Shown here in pieces: positions 17,292 through 25,087 of a stretch of DNA of 50,215 nucleotides. Each line of letters opens with the position of its first letter. The stretch's first letter is position 1. The position numbers were made by a program, and so were the translations under genes. The notes beneath the pieces are model-generated. The model had not been told where the DNA came from. It ran no database searches and saw nothing but the letters and a program-made list of their open reading frames with translations. Location of the stretch: contig DAOURR010000008.1 of NCBI GenBank assembly GCA_030627625.1, positions 1 through 50,215 on the forward strand, read 5' to 3'. Origin of the DNA: UBA3103 sp002365855 (GTDB lineage: Bacteria; Bacillota; Desulfotomaculia; Desulfotomaculales; Pelotomaculaceae).

Positions 17292-18839
17292 TTATACTTC
17301 ATCCATAATGATACCGTCAATTATGTCAAATATTACCATAGTCAAATTCAGGCCCGGCCAGCTGATAAATTGGCAGAAAGCTAACTTTCCCTTGCTTTCA
17401 ACAATCACTTCCGGCTGTGGGATCGCGCTTCCCTCGCTGCTACTGCCGGTGCTTGTACCGCTGCTTCTTTTTCTCACTATTAAACTGGCCTCACCGTTGA
17501 TACCGTCTAATCCAGCTGTAATTTTACAAGATCCAGCTGACAGGCCAAGAACCTGGCCGGTGTTGCCCACCAAGGCAACTGCCGGGTTGCTGCTGTCCCA
17601 GGCTGCATCGTATAGCGGCAGCGTTTCGCCGTTGCTGAACCGGCCGGCGGCGGTGAACTGGTATGTTCTACCGGCTTTTACAACTGCTTCAGTTGGGCTG
17701 ACCGTGATCTGCTCAAGCTCTGCTGCTGTTACGGTTATGTTCGCTTCGCCAGTCACATCGCTCCTATTGGCGCTTATAACACAGACGCCCGGGGTAAGAC
17801 CCGTGACCAAACCTGTGTCGTCTACTGCGGCTATTGTCGTGTCGCTGCTGCTCCAGGCTGCATTATCCAGCGTTAGCATCTCGCCGTTGCTGTAAATCTC
17901 CGTTGCGTTCAGTTCCACCGTGTCGCCAACCCGGATGCCTGCCGCATCCGGCGTAAGCTGAATCAGCTCCAGCCCCGCCGCCTCAAAAGATGATAAGTGT
18001 GAAACGGAAAAAGAAAGCTCCCCGGTGTCTGGGTTATAATTTTCGTTAGATACGATTCCTGCACCGTCAATCAGGTTGTGGTCGCTGTCGTAGACAAAAA
18101 TAACCGGCGCCTCAGCAAAGGTGAGCTCGTACATATTAACGACGGCGGACCTGCCTGCCAGGGACTGGAACTGACCGGTGTCGAAACCCACGACGCCGGT
18201 CACGCCCATGTCGGCGTAGTCCTCCAGGCTGCCGATCTTCTCGATGTCCGCCAGTATGTTTACGGTCCCGTCAAAGGTAATCCTGCTCTTGCCCGGACGA
18301 TCAAATATCAAACCGTTAATTTCCTTAATATTTAACGGATCCGCTGTAAAATCCGTGGTCTGGCTACCCTCTTCGAGAAAAGGCGGGGGCGGCTTAATAT
18401 TTGTATATGCGCTCGAGATACCATCCGACAGCTGCATCGAGCCAAGCAATTGATACCCACCATCAATATAGCCAATTTCGAAGGCAAGCGGCCGGCACTG
18501 GTTGTCACCTGCTGCTTGTTGAACAAAAACATTAAAGGTGTACTGATCCGCGTTTCTGATTGTATATGAAGTAAAATTGCTATTTATCAAAGCATTAGTT
18601 GGAACGAAAACCTCATCCTCCAGATAGCCGAAGCGCGCTATCAGCGACATATTGACGGGCAGGCCGCTAACCGTGAACTTCAGTTCATCAGGTGAGACAT
18701 CCCTGTAGTAGTAGACTCTGTCCGCATCGTTATCTAAAAACTGCATGCTCCAGGGCAGAGCTTCAGCCTGATACCGCCACCCCAACAATACAAAAAATGC
18801 TGTTAAAATAATTATTTTTCGTACCATTCTTATAGACAC
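17292..18839 (-). CDS. Secreted protein with two Big_2 (Ig-like) domains
   Basis: A 515-residue exported protein. The signal peptide (MVRKIIILTAFFVLLGWRYQAEA) is followed by an all-beta N-terminal part of about 250 residues that I do not recognise (PWSMQFLDNDADRVYYYRDVSPDEL). Two bacterial Ig-like Big_2 repeats come next (about 290-370 and 375-455), each ending in SNPAVALVGNTGQVLGLSAGSCKITA-like text. A Ser/Thr/Gly linker (SSGTSTGSSSEGS) and a hydrophobic tail with one Cys finish the protein. Big_2 domains occur in surface and adhesion proteins. Start: GTG 18839 sits 11 nt after AAGGAG, whereas GTG 18851 overlaps that site. A five-codon ATG frame lies between (18846-18829), which could be an artefact or a translated leader. 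Confidence 0.72.
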   Translation of the reverse strand: MSIRMVRKIIILTAFFVLLGWRYQAEALPWSMQFLDNDADRVYYYRDVSPDELKFTVSGLPVNMSLIARFGYLEDEVFVPTNALINSNFTSYTIRNADQYTFNVFVQQAAGDNQCRPLAFEIGYIDGGYQLLGSMQLSDGISSAYTNIKPPPPFLEEGSQTTDFTADPLNIKEINGLIFDRPGKSRITFDGTVNILADIEKIGSLEDYADMGVTGVVGFDTGQFQSLAGRSAVVNMYELTFAEAPVIFVYDSDHNLIDGAGIVSNENYNPDTGELSFSVSHLSSFEAAGLELIQLTPDAAGIRVGDTVELNATEIYSNGEMLTLDNAAWSSSDTTIAAVDDTGLVTGLTPGVCVISANRSDVTGEANITVTAAELEQITVSPTEAVVKAGRTYQFTAAGRFSNGETLPLYDAAWDSSNPAVALVGNTGQVLGLSAGSCKITAGLDGINGEASLIVRKRSSGTSTGSSSEGSAIPQPEVIVESKGKLAFCQFISWPGLNLTMVIFDIIDGIIMDEV

Positions 18840-18877
18840 TGCCCCATCCACTCCTTATAAAGCATAGAATAAAAATC

Positions 18878-18889
18878 ACCTTATAAGGT
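18878..18889. promoter_or_regulatory. 12-bp perfect palindrome upstream of the Big_2 gene
   Basis: ACCTTATAAGGT lies about 40 bp before the Big_2 protein start. It could be an operator or simply AT-rich chance. No -35/-10 pair next to it was convincing. Confidence 0.3.
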
Positions 18890-18967
18890 AAATTTCGACA
18901 GATGAGGCAAATTTCCTTTTGAAAAGAATTATTTCCCTTTCAGTTTTTGTATTATTTTAGACGCGCA

Positions 18968-18993
18968 GAAAAAAAGCGCACCCTGGAGTGCGC
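18968..18993 (-). terminator. Terminator of hpf
   Basis: The perfect 6-bp stem GCGCAC/GTGCGC (18976-18981 with 18988-18993) with a 6-nt loop is followed on the minus strand by eight T residues (18975-18968), 33 bp after the hpf stop. Confidence 0.9.
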
Positions 18994-19026
18994 AGTGTCT
19001 GTATGTTTATTTAGCTAGCCTATTTT

Positions 19027-19545
19027 TTAGAATTCTTGCTCGATCAGCCCGTAGTTACCGTCCTTGCGCTTATACACCACATTTACCTGCTCGGTCTCGG
19101 CATTGGAGAAAACAAAGAAGTTGTGGCCCAACAAATTCATCTGGAGAACGGCTTCTTCCACCGGCATGGGCTTGATGGCAAAACGCTTGGTCCTGACCAC
19201 CCTTGGAGCATCATCCTCAATAACTGGAGTGTGGATTCTCTCGTTTACATAGCGGGCGCCCCTCTTTTGCAGTTTACCCTTGTATTTCTCAATCTGCTTT
19301 TCAAGCTTTTCAACTACCAGATCGGTAGAGGCGTACATATCCCTGGTGCTTTCCTCGCCCCTTAGGATCATGCCGTTAATGGGTATGGTCACTTCTATAC
19401 GGCTGAACCCCCTCTCCGATGACAGAGAAACCTGGGCATCTCCCAAGTTATCAATATATTTATCCAGTTTGCCAAGGCGCTTTACGATGTACTCTTTTAA
19501 AGCATCTGACACATCGACATTCCTGCTGCGTACCTGGACTTTCAT
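19027..19545 (-). CDS. hpf: Long-form ribosome hibernation promoting factor
   Basis: Binds the 30S subunit in stationary phase and drives formation of inactive 100S ribosome dimers. The 172 residues comprise an N-terminal S30Ae/YfiA domain (about 1-100: MKVQVRSRNVDVSDALKEYIVKRLGKLDKY, YASTDLVVEKLEKQIEKYKGKL) and a C-terminal dimerisation domain (about 115-172: VRTKRFAIKPMPVEEAVLQMNLLGHNFFVFSNAE). This two-domain form is the Firmicutes long HPF. I chose ATG 19545, 10 nt after AGAGGAG; a TTG seven codons upstream overlaps that site. It is monocistronic, with a terminator on each side. Confidence 0.96.
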   Translation of the reverse strand: MKVQVRSRNVDVSDALKEYIVKRLGKLDKYIDNLGDAQVSLSSERGFSRIEVTIPINGMILRGEESTRDMYASTDLVVEKLEKQIEKYKGKLQKRGARYVNERIHTPVIEDDAPRVVRTKRFAIKPMPVEEAVLQMNLLGHNFFVFSNAETEQVNVVYKRKDGNYGLIEQEF

Positions 19546-19639
19546 TAAAACCACGGCTCCTCTCAATAACTAAAAGAATCTCTAATATGTATTATTCCCC
19601 GAAACAGCATAAAATCCTGCTTTTACTGCTCTTAGTATA

Positions 19640-19666
19640 AAATACCCCAGGCTGGCTGGGGTATTT
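19640..19666 (-). terminator. Terminator of the cold-shock gene
   Basis: An 11-bp perfect stem (19640-19650 with 19656-19666) around a 5-nt loop, located 7 bp after the csp stop; the minus-strand downstream side is T-rich (TATTTTATAC). Confidence 0.8.
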
Positions 19667-19673
19667 CAGAGCT

Positions 19674-19871
19674 CTATATTTTTATCACGTTGGCCGCCTG
19701 CGGCCCCCGAGCGCCTTCGACGATATCGAATTCAACCTTTTGACCCTCATTCAAGGTCTTAAAGCCTTCTTCCTGAATCGCCGAGAAGTGGACAAATACG
19801 TCCCCACCATCCTCCCTCTCGATGAAACCGTAACCCTTTTCCTGGTTAAACCACTTGACACTACCTAACAC
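19674..19871 (-). CDS. CspA-family cold-shock / RNA chaperone protein
   Basis: A 65-residue single cold-shock domain. The RNA-binding motifs RNP1 (KGYGFIER, about 13-20) and RNP2 (DVFVHFSAI, about 25-33) are intact, and the protein ends GPQAANVIKI. I chose GTG 19871, which yields MLGSVKWFNQEKGYGF and lies 7 nt after AGGAGG. An ATG two codons upstream is only one base from that site, which is too close. A consensus promoter lies about 50 bp upstream, leaving a leader of about 46 nt that holds a small hairpin (AGTCT/AGACT). The family symbols cspA to cspD cannot be told apart from sequence alone. Confidence 0.95.
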   Translation of the reverse strand: MLGSVKWFNQEKGYGFIEREDGGDVFVHFSAIQEEGFKTLNEGQKVEFDIVEGARGPQAANVIKI

Positions 19872-19923
19872 AGACATACCTCCTAAAACAATGATCCGCA
19901 GTCTGTTAGACTTACGCATTAAA

Positions 19924-19952
19924 ATGTTATCATAGGGATAATGGGATGTCAA
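19924..19952 (-). promoter_or_regulatory. Sigma-A promoter of the cold-shock gene
   Basis: On the minus strand TTGACA (19952-19947) and TAACAT (19929-19924) are 17 bp apart. The predicted transcription start is near 19917, giving a leader of about 46 nt. Confidence 0.8.
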
Positions 19953-20107
19953 GCCTTCCCACAAAAGGGCGAAACTCTGAAAAACCGGCGTTTTCTAAGG
20001 ATGAGGGTCAAATAGTGAGTGTATTTACCAAAGAACCTGAATGGATACTGATCCGGCATACCTTTGTCGAAAAATTCTTTGTTGAATGTTGTGTGTGAAG
20101 AAAATCC

Positions 20108-20168
20108 TGTGGATAATGTGGATAATGTTGTTAATAACTTATAAAATCACTACTCAAATTGTGGGTAA
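20108..20168 (+). promoter_or_regulatory. Cluster of DnaA boxes
   Basis: Two consensus boxes TGTGGATAA stand head to tail at 20108-20116 and 20117-20125. A 7/9 match (TGTTGTTAA) follows without a gap at 20126-20134, and an 8/9 match (TGTGGGTAA) is at 20160-20168. The DNA to the right (20130-20215) is strongly AT-rich. The 361-bp gap between the cold-shock gene start (19871) and comFC (20233) contains only this cluster and the csp promoter. DnaA binding is inferred from the consensus. Confidence 0.6.
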
Positions 20169-20232
20169 ATTAATTTTGAAGAAAATATAATGTAAAGATT
20201 TGTAAAACCCTGGCATGCTTTTTGTAGAAAAA

Positions 20233-20976
20233 TCAAAAATAACGTCCTGTGGCCGCTGTAAGGCCAAACACATGTTTTGCGCCGGCCAGGCGAATAACAG
20301 AAGCTACTGCCGATAAAGTGCTGCCGGTTGTAAAAACGTCATCGATAAGCAGTATATTTTTACCGTTAACCTTCTCAGCTTTTATCATATCAAAAGCGTC
20401 CTTCAAGTTGGACTCCCGGGCGGCTCTGGGCAGGCCTGCCTGGGGAGGTGTTTCAAACTTCTTGACCAGCGTCCGGACGTCTGCCGGTATTTGCAGGAGG
20501 ACGCTGAGTTCTTTAGCCAGGAGAGCGGCCTGGTTGAATCCCCTGTCGCGGAGTTTTTCACCAGACAGTGGTACCGGCAGAATCAGGCCGATTTCTGTAT
20601 ATAAGGGTTCTGCCCTGTACGCCTCTGCCATCAACGGCGCCAGGGTCAAGGCTAGAACCCGGCGCCTCGCGTACTTATAGCGGTGGATCGAATCTTTCAA
20701 GATACCTTCATACGGTCCGACCGCGCGGGCCAGAGCAAATGGCCATTTGTGTTTCCGGCATTCGAAACAAAGGTGCTCAAAGGGACTGCCCGCTAATACA
20801 GCGCCTTTTCCCGGGAAACGGCCGCATTTGCGGCAGCGGTGCTCCAGGAGGTAACTATCTAAAGTTGAACGGCAGCGCCCGCATACATTCTTATCCGGGC
20901 TGTGCTCACCGCATAAAGGGCAGAACGGCCGGGCAGGAAAAATAAGGTTCAAAAAGTCGTTCCAGACAGAATACAA
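20233..20976 (-). CDS. comFC: ComFC-family phosphoribosyltransferase-like protein
   Basis: Related to ComFC/GntX proteins used in DNA uptake or utilisation. The 247 residues begin with a zinc-ribbon region of paired cysteines (CPLCGEH, CGRC, CRKCGRF, CFECRK, about 18-75). A type I phosphoribosyltransferase fold follows, with ALILPVPLS-like text, RDRGFNQAALLAKEL and the PRPP loop ILLIDDVFTTGSTL (about 205-218). No comFA helicase gene is adjacent. TTG 20976 starts translation 6 nt after GGGAGG. The next gene upstream is the GGDEF protein, 38 bp away on the same strand, so cotranscription is possible. Confidence 0.92.
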   Translation of the reverse strand: MYSVWNDFLNLIFPARPFCPLCGEHSPDKNVCGRCRSTLDSYLLEHRCRKCGRFPGKGAVLAGSPFEHLCFECRKHKWPFALARAVGPYEGILKDSIHRYKYARRRVLALTLAPLMAEAYRAEPLYTEIGLILPVPLSGEKLRDRGFNQAALLAKELSVLLQIPADVRTLVKKFETPPQAGLPRAARESNLKDAFDMIKAEKVNGKNILLIDDVFTTGSTLSAVASVIRLAGAKHVFGLTAATGRYF

Positions 20977-21013
20977 GGGATGCCTCCCGTAGTAGTGTTT
21001 TTGACACTATAAC

Positions 21014-22708
21014 TTACTCCACCAACATAAATGAAGCGCAATCGACCCGGTCCCTGCCACCTGCCTTAGCCTTTTCAAGCGCACGCAGGGCCGCGCTGAA
21101 CAGCTCTTCCACGTCGGCCCCGTCCCGTGGAAATTCCGCCAGGCCTAAGCTGGCGGTTACCCGGGCTGCCCTGCCCTCTCCCTGAAGGAAAGAGTGCTCG
21201 CGGATTTTTTTCCATAAAGTCTCAGCTATATCAAGCAGACGAGGTCCCTCTGCCCCGGGCAGGAGCACGGCAAACTCGTCTCCGCCAAACCGGGCAATGA
21301 TATCATCCTTCCTGGTAATCCCTTCAATCAGCGTAGCCAGTTCTGCCAGGACAAGCTCCCCCGCGTCGCGGCCGTAAATCTGGTTTAAAAGTTTAAAACG
21401 GTCCAGATCGATCAGCACCAGCCCCACTGAAGACCCGTTCTTATAAGAATTTATACATATGTCATATGACATCTCGTATAAGGAAGTTAAACTTAACAAT
21501 CCCGTAAGGGAGTCCCTGGACTTAGCCTGGCTCAGGCGGTAATTTAGAACGGAATTTTCGACCGCTATAGCGGCCTGCCCTCCCAGTACAGCCATAATAT
21601 GCAGGTGTTTCTCATCAAAAGCATGCGGGTGTTTGTCGCCCAGCACAACTACCCCCAATACCTCTTTACCAGAAAGAAGCGGGATAATGAGCAGCGAACG
21701 CATCACCTGGCACAGACCGGCCTCATTCCTGGTGCGGTGATCATCCCGTGAGTCGTAAATTATTTCCGCCCTGCGGTTTAATAAACACCATCCGATAACC
21801 CCTTCGCCTTGATAAACAACCGTCGAAACCAGTTGTTTTGCAAACGGACCTGCAGCCGCTGCAAGAAGATAAGTATCCTTATCCTCCGAACAGAGAAAAA
21901 CCAGTCCAGTATGGTAAGGAAAAGCCTTTTTTGCGCTTAACAGGATAAGTTCCAGCAGTTCCCGGGGATCAGGATTCCCCTCAAGAAACCTGGCTACCTT
22001 GTAAAAAGCAGTTAATTCTCTGTTGGTCACCTGGAGTTTAACATAATAACGCAGGATAAATTGAAGGGCTAGAACTGAAGAAAACAGCATCAGCGTACCC
22101 GTGAGGCCGATATAACTATAAATCATAGCTATAACCAAGCCGAGCGGTATGGTAAACAGGTAAGTCAGCCCGTCCCATGAGAGCGTGTCCGTCCAGGCCG
22201 CCCAGCCAACGCTGCCCCGTCTGCTGGGCAAAAGGTAGAAATACACCAGCAGGTGGTTAATGACAATATATGAAAAAGTAAAGACAGCCAGGGGAAGGAT
22301 GTTACCAGGCGCCACCAGGCCGTCTATTCCTCCGCTGAGCTTAAAGAGATATGCTGAAGCTGATGCAGCCAGCACATACTGACCCCCGTTAAATAGGGTA
22401 GTTCGCAGCGGATTACCCTTATTAGCGATACCCTGGCCGAAAATGGTGGCAAGTCCGCTCACCCAGGCGGTGGCAGGCGCTCCATAGATCAAAAAGGTTG
22501 ACAGGACCAGGGCAAAACCTCCTGAAAGCTGCCCGTGAGGAAAGGATACCGCCAGCCACTCCGCCAGCACCCCCAGGAAAACTATAGCCAGCAACTCGCG
22601 GGCCTTATCCAGTTCCAGGGCAGGAAAAAAAAGGCTCAGCTGCCAAACAGCAAGCCCCACTATTGTCCAGGTATAGAGAATGTGAATTATTCCCCGATTA
22701 GCACGCAA
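21014..22708 (-). CDS. Diguanylate cyclase with membrane sensor and GAF domain
   Basis: Makes cyclic di-GMP. Residues 1-220 form about six or seven hydrophobic helices with small loops (a membrane sensor like MASE domains). A GAF domain spans about 240-385 (KAFPYHTGLVFLCSE, VLGVVVLGDK, AIAVENSVLNYRL), then a GGDEF domain (about 400-560). The active-site signature is intact in RFGGDEFAVLLPGAE, and an RKDD block five residues upstream fits the RxxD inhibitory site, so product feedback is likely. No EAL or HD-GYP domain is attached. TTG 22708 fits the AGAGGTG site better (6 nt) than GTG 22717, which overlaps it. The inverted repeat of the RAYT element ends about 20 bp upstream of this start. Confidence 0.9.
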   Translation of the reverse strand: MRANRGIIHILYTWTIVGLAVWQLSLFFPALELDKARELLAIVFLGVLAEWLAVSFPHGQLSGGFALVLSTFLIYGAPATAWVSGLATIFGQGIANKGNPLRTTLFNGGQYVLAASASAYLFKLSGGIDGLVAPGNILPLAVFTFSYIVINHLLVYFYLLPSRRGSVGWAAWTDTLSWDGLTYLFTIPLGLVIAMIYSYIGLTGTLMLFSSVLALQFILRYYVKLQVTNRELTAFYKVARFLEGNPDPRELLELILLSAKKAFPYHTGLVFLCSEDKDTYLLAAAAGPFAKQLVSTVVYQGEGVIGWCLLNRRAEIIYDSRDDHRTRNEAGLCQVMRSLLIIPLLSGKEVLGVVVLGDKHPHAFDEKHLHIMAVLGGQAAIAVENSVLNYRLSQAKSRDSLTGLLSLTSLYEMSYDICINSYKNGSSVGLVLIDLDRFKLLNQIYGRDAGELVLAELATLIEGITRKDDIIARFGGDEFAVLLPGAEGPRLLDIAETLWKKIREHSFLQGEGRAARVTASLGLAEFPRDGADVEELFSAALRALEKAKAGGRDRVDCASFMLVE

Positions 22709-22726
22709 AACGCTCACCTCTTATTC

Positions 22727-23714
22727 GGGGTCAGGCTTGCATTATTGCAGTGTTGTCTCTAACTCGTTAATTGTGCTACGACCTTCCTCGGTTTGCCCTG
22801 CTGCATAAAACCCACGGCTCACTTGATATGGTGACAATTTAAGCTTTTTCATCAAAACCGTTCTTTCAGCTATTCCGTGTTTTAAAGCTAAATATATAAC
22901 CATGTTCCTGGCCATGATCATTTTTCGATTTTTGCTTTCTAATTCAAGCAGGGTTTCCGCCGGCAATTCTAATTTACGCATCACTATTTTTATAAGTTCT
23001 CCTAGTTCAATCCTTAGGCTTAAATGCGGTCTTTCATTTTCTTTATCTAATTCTGTTATAGTGTTAATCCCTTTGTGAATTTCTTCTTTTTTAAGATCTT
23101 GGGGATGCCGATGCTCCATAAATTCCAGATATTTTTGAAGCGCGGTTGGTAGTTGATTGCTGAAGATACTTAAGCAAAAATCCGAATCGATAACCGGGCT
23201 GCCGCTTAACATATACTCCCGATGGCTGCTCCAGGGATAATCTAAAGTTGCTGCTATTCCAGCCCTGATAGGATTGTAATGAATGTATTTGAGCAAAGTG
23301 ATTAGGTAATCATCCTTTGCGCATAGAATTGCTTGATAGCGCTGTTGAAAAACATGGCCAACCCTTCCATAAAGGTGGTTATACCATTGTGTGTAAGATT
23401 GCTGAATACCCTGCATTATTTTTGACAAGGGTTGCTCTCCAACCTCTAAGAGCAGATGGACATGGTTATCCATCAGGACGTACCCGTACAGGTAGAAAGC
23501 AAACCGTTTTTTATATTTTTTAATTAATTCAATATAGTGATTTTTATCGCTATCTGTCGCCAGTATATATTCTTGATTATTGCCACGAGCAATTACATGA
23601 TAAACAGCTCCTGGATAATGCACCCTCAGTTTTCTAGCCATTTCATCACCTGGTATACTTTTTAAGTATTTTACCAGTTTTTGTACTCTTATGCAATAAT
23701 GCAAGCCTGACCCC
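22727..23714. mobile_element. RAYT element bounded by perfect 23-bp inverted repeats
   Basis: Positions 22727-22749 and 23692-23714 are exact 23-bp inverted copies. Each starts GGGGTCAGGCTTGCA at the outer edge and ends with the internal palindrome TGCAATAATGCA on the inner side. The 988-bp unit holds a single IS200-like transposase gene, whose stop codon lies inside the left repeat and whose upstream frame extends into the right one. The right end lies 2 bp after the metK stop codon, and the left end sits directly upstream of the cyclase gene's ribosome site. It therefore separates metK from its downstream neighbour. Confidence 0.85.
22742..23641 (-). CDS. REP-associated tyrosine transposase (RAYT, Y1/HUH family)
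   Basis: A single-strand transposase-like protein of 299 residues. MARKLRVHYPGAVYHVIARG is the family start, and the metal-binding HUH motif is His60-Val-His62 (MDNHVHLLLE). The conserved block IQQSYTQWYNHLYGRVGHVFQQRYQ (about 79-103) carries candidate nucleophile tyrosines, and HYNPIRAG follows. The C-terminal 130 residues contain a DnaA/helix-turn-helix-like region (RKMIMARNMVIYLALKHG...MKKLKLSPYQVSRGF), often seen in long RAYTs. ATG 23641 is the first family-like start. Everything needed looks intact. RAYTs normally act on palindromic REP sequences; here the flanking 23-bp repeats are the obvious candidates. Confidence 0.92.
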   Translation of the reverse strand: MARKLRVHYPGAVYHVIARGNNQEYILATDSDKNHYIELIKKYKKRFAFYLYGYVLMDNHVHLLLEVGEQPLSKIMQGIQQSYTQWYNHLYGRVGHVFQQRYQAILCAKDDYLITLLKYIHYNPIRAGIAATLDYPWSSHREYMLSGSPVIDSDFCLSIFSNQLPTALQKYLEFMEHRHPQDLKKEEIHKGINTITELDKENERPHLSLRIELGELIKIVMRKLELPAETLLELESKNRKMIMARNMVIYLALKHGIAERTVLMKKLKLSPYQVSRGFYAAGQTEEGRSTINELETTLQ

Positions 23715-23716
23715 CG

Positions 23717-24907
23717 TTAGAGGGTGGCGGCGTTTCTGAGGGCCTCGGCTTTGTCGGTGCGCTCCCAGGGCAGGTCGAGGTCGTTTCTGCCAAAATGACC
23801 GTAAACCGCAACCTGCTTGTAAATTGGCCTGCGCAGGTCCAGATCCCTGATGATCGCGGCCGGACGCAGGTCAAAGTGCTCCCTTACCAGGCCGACCAGG
23901 GCCTGATCATCAATCTTGCCTGTGCCGAAAGTTTCGACCATGATCGAAACCGGCCTGGCTACGCCAATGGCGTAGGCAACCTGGAACTCGCATTTATCCG
24001 CCAACCCGGCTGCAACGATGTTTTTTGCCACATAGCGCGCAGCATAACTGGCCGAGCGATCAACCTTGGTCGGGTCTTTTCCGGAAAAGGCTCCCCCGCC
24101 GTGCCGGGCCATACCGCCGTAAGTATCAACAATGATTTTCCTGCCGGTCAGGCCGGTATCGCCCTGGGGACCACCGATGACAAAGCGGCCGGTGGGGTTG
24201 ACATAGTATCTGGTTGAGCCGTCCAGATACTCCGGCGGGACAACCGGCATGACTACATGCTCGAGTACGTCTTTGCGGATCTCCTCCAAGGTCATCCTTG
24301 GATGGTGCTGGGTAGAAACTACAACGGTATCCACCCGGACCGGCAGACCGTTTTCATACTCAACGGTTACCTGGGTTTTTCCATCCGGACGGAGATAAGG
24401 GATAAGCCTGCTTTTCCGGACTTCGGCCAGCCGCCTGGCCAGCTTGTGGGCCAGGGAAATAGGAAGAGGCATCAGTTCGGGCGTTTCATTGGTGGCATAC
24501 CCGAACATCATGCCCTGGTCGCCCGCGCCGGTTGCCTCCAGCTCATCTTCTATAGATTCACGGTCGCGAACCTCCAACGCACAGTTCACTCCCTGAGCTA
24601 TGTCACTGGACTGCTCGTCTATCGACGTCAACACGGCGCAGGTGTCGCAGTCAAAGCCATATTTCGCCCTGGTGTAACCGATATCGCAAACGGTCTCCCG
24701 AACCACCCTGGGAATATCAACATAACAGCTGGTGGTTATCTCACCCGCCACAAGAACAAGGCCTGTTGTTACAAGGGTTTCACAAGCCACACGGGCAAAA
24801 GGATCCTGCTGGTAAATAGAGTCGAGAACCGCGTCTGAAATTTGGTCTGCTACTTTATCGGGATGACCCTCTGTTACCGACTCAGAAGTAAAAAGCCCTC
24901 TGTTCAT
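23717..24907 (-). CDS. metK: S-adenosylmethionine synthase
   Basis: Makes S-adenosylmethionine from ATP and methionine. The 396-residue length is typical. The signatures are complete: SVTEGHPDKVADQISDAVLD (about 8-27), the metal and nucleotide motif GAGDQGMMFGYATNE (about 116-130), and GGGAFSGKDPTKVDRSASYAARY (about 260-282). ATG 24907 follows AAGGAGG at good spacing. It is transcribed from a near-consensus promoter through a leader of about 117 nt with a terminator-like hairpin and a competing arm, described separately. No classic S-box (SAM-I) core is visible. A RAYT element begins 2 bp after the stop. Confidence 0.98.
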   Translation of the reverse strand: MNRGLFTSESVTEGHPDKVADQISDAVLDSIYQQDPFARVACETLVTTGLVLVAGEITTSCYVDIPRVVRETVCDIGYTRAKYGFDCDTCAVLTSIDEQSSDIAQGVNCALEVRDRESIEDELEATGAGDQGMMFGYATNETPELMPLPISLAHKLARRLAEVRKSRLIPYLRPDGKTQVTVEYENGLPVRVDTVVVSTQHHPRMTLEEIRKDVLEHVVMPVVPPEYLDGSTRYYVNPTGRFVIGGPQGDTGLTGRKIIVDTYGGMARHGGGAFSGKDPTKVDRSASYAARYVAKNIVAAGLADKCEFQVAYAIGVARPVSIMVETFGTGKIDDQALVGLVREHFDLRPAAIIRDLDLRRPIYKQVAVYGHFGRNDLDLPWERTDKAEALRNAATL

Positions 24908-24941
24908 AGTAATACCTCCTTACGTTTGTACAAGCTGCACA

Positions 24942-24998
24942 CATAAAATAAACCTCCGGGACAGAGGTTTCTTTCTTAATATATAACGATAACCTCTT
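24942..24998 (-). promoter_or_regulatory. Putative transcription attenuator in the metK leader
   Basis: Three segments on the minus strand compete. A (24998-24991) is AAGAGGTT, B (24970-24961) is AAACCTCTGT, and C (24957-24950) is GGAGGTTT. B and C form a 7-bp hairpin with a 7-nt loop followed by ATTTTATG, which is terminator-like. A and B can pair over 7 bp instead, which would free C. This is the geometry of an antiterminator/terminator switch. The ligand or factor is unknown. Confidence 0.5.
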
Positions 24999-25030
24999 TA
25001 AATGTTAAATAATTTACAGGAATTACAGTA

Positions 25031-25059
25031 ATTCTACAAAAAGGTTATATAAAAGTCAA
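25031..25059 (-). promoter_or_regulatory. Sigma-A promoter of metK
   Basis: Minus-strand TTGACT (25059-25054) and TAGAAT (25036-25031) are separated by exactly 17 bp. The predicted start is near 25024, leaving a leader of about 117 nt. The promoter begins about 30 bp after the ylmC stop, so metK is transcribed separately. Confidence 0.8.
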
Positions 25060-25087
25060 CAAGGGCGCTAAAAATCAGGGGTGGGCT

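Noticed and set aside
20108..20215. Chromosomal replication origin
   Set aside because: DnaA boxes are present but too few, and none of the usual origin genes (dnaA, dnaN, gidA, rpmH) lies nearby.
24908..25024. SAM-I (S-box) riboswitch before metK
   Set aside because: The expected core helices and the conserved GGA/AUGA-type blocks are not visible, and the leader is only about 117 nt. It is described as an unassigned attenuator instead.
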